From Spirochaetaceae bacterium (lineage in GTDB: Bacteria; Spirochaetota; Spirochaetia; SZUA-6; Bin103), in NCBI GenBank assembly GCA_026710565.1, contig JAPOQV010000130.1, positions 1 through 22,408 on the forward strand: a DNA stretch of 22,408 nucleotides, given 5' to 3'. The notes below the pieces were generated by a model. That model did not search any database. It saw only the letters and a list, made by a program, of their open reading frames with translations, and was not told the DNA's origin. A program made the translations under genes and the position numbers. Positions 21,971 to 22,408 of this stretch are shown here, in pieces (the first letter of the stretch is position 1; each line of letters begins with the position of its first letter).

Positions 21971-22408
21971 TCAGCCTGCCGCCGTGTCTTCCCCGCGTGC
22001 GCTGGGCACGGCAGGTGCCACGGCAGACTGCGGGTCGTCGTGCTCATAAGGCACCAGCACCACCACGTCGTTGTCGCTGTCCATGACCATCTGCAGATCG
22101 TGGGAGATCAACAGCACCCCGCAGCCGAGATCGCGGCGGATTCCGTCGATCAGTTCGTGGAGCACCCCGGCGCCGGCCAGGTCGACGCCCTGCGCCGGCT
22201 CGTCGAGCACCATCAGGTCGCGCCGGTGGATCAACGCACGGGCGATCAGCAGGCGCTGCATCTCGCCGCCCGACAGGGAGGTGACCGGCGGGGCGCCCCG
22301 CCGCTCCAGGCCCACCGCGGGCAGGGCGGCGGCGATGTCGCGCGCCGGGGAGGGACCCGGGGGCTTCATCCAGCGGCGCAGGGGCCGCGGCAGCGTGCGG
22401 GCCCCCCC
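21971..22408 (-). CDS. znuC: ZnuC-like zinc/manganese ABC transporter ATPase, partial, C-terminus altered
   Basis: The gene runs off the right edge of the window, so the Walker A half is not visible. Present are the ABC signature LSGGEMQRLLIARALI, Walker B LMVLDEPAQGVD and the H-loop LLISHDLQMVM. DEPAQGVD is characteristic of ZnuC. After VVVL, family members continue for about 30-40 residues with a histidine-rich NHHVCCSG-type segment; here it jumps to VPYEHDDPQSAV and ends AAG, which looks like an in-frame deletion joining the core to the extreme C-terminus. The ATPase core may still be sound, but its permease is destroyed just downstream. ZnuC drives high-affinity zinc uptake at the inner face of the membrane. 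Confidence 0.8.
   Translation of the reverse strand, partial: GGARTLPRPLRRWMKPPGPSPARDIAAALPAVGLERRGAPPVTSLSGGEMQRLLIARALIHRRDLMVLDEPAQGVDLAGAGVLHELIDGIRRDLGCGVLLISHDLQMVMDSDNDVVVLVPYEHDDPQSAVAPAVPSARGEDTAAG

Noticed and set aside
21592..22047. 151-codon minus-strand frame across znuB
   Set aside because: Only its MLDDFL stretch (from 21966) belongs to ZnuB; the rest is the wrong frame produced by the extra base near 21948.
1..22408. tRNA, rRNA, CRISPR arrays, complete insertion sequences, attachment sites
   Set aside because: No cloverleaf with a TTC-type arm, no rRNA-like stretch, no regular repeat-spacer pattern and no transposase or integrase with a catalytic motif was found by reading both strands.

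Overview
The window is G+C-rich DNA (about two thirds G+C by eye) from a bacterium. It encodes roughly twenty intact genes and six or seven decayed ones. No rRNA, tRNA, CRISPR array or intact transposase was seen. The gene content suggests an uncultured, probably marine or sponge-associated catabolic specialist: three phytanoyl-CoA-dioxygenase-like oxygenases, a sulfatase, a sialidase-fold protein, a Gfo/Idh/MocA oxidoreductase, an amidohydrolase, an Rpn-family remnant and many toxin-antitoxin (TA) modules. High-G+C Spirochaetota or Chloroflexota from sponges, or Poribacteria-like lineages, carry such gene sets. The phylum cannot be fixed from this sequence.

Layout from left to right. 1-1112: end of a LamG-like protein, translationally coupled to an amidohydrolase. 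1125-1715: headless Rpn-family remnant. 1773-2636: PhyH-like oxygenase with an HxG in place of the usual HxD. 2715-4015: small unknown gene, then a sulfur-binding-domain (SBD) HNH endonuclease on the minus strand. 4116-5302: canonical PhyH oxygenase and a small zinc-ribbon protein. 5331-9404: sugar-type block with a sialidase-fold protein, a zinc-less MDR dehydrogenase, an SDR epimerase and a zinc-dependent MDR dehydrogenase. 9513-10098: MazE/MazF-like module. 10129-14286: tight four-gene operon of alpha/beta hydrolase, Gfo/Idh/MocA, HpcH/HpaI aldolase and cytosolic sulfatase. 14327-14807: HicB/HicA. 14844-18346: third PhyH, a Rieske oxygenase of the quaternary-amine type and a DAO-type flavoprotein. 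18444-18854: RHH antitoxin followed by a MazF with its core deleted. 18903-20468: long enolase-superfamily enzyme. 20470-20700: Doc toxin cut off inside its Fic motif. 20724-22408: gene graveyard with a fractured hydrolase, a truncated and frameshifted znuB, and a znuC that lacks part of its C-terminus.

The most striking pattern is alternation. Catabolic blocks are separated, almost without exception, by TA, restriction or Rpn modules, several of them truncated within a few bases of the neighbouring metabolic gene. This fits repeated exchange of metabolic cassettes at TA-marked sites, which is an inference. Within blocks the enzymes plausibly cooperate: desulfation, deacylation, oxidation and aldol cleavage in the 10129-14286 operon, and oxidative N-demethylation in the Rieske/flavoprotein pair. 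No substrate-binding protein or sugar transporter lies in the window; the only transporter genes are the damaged ZnuBC remnants.
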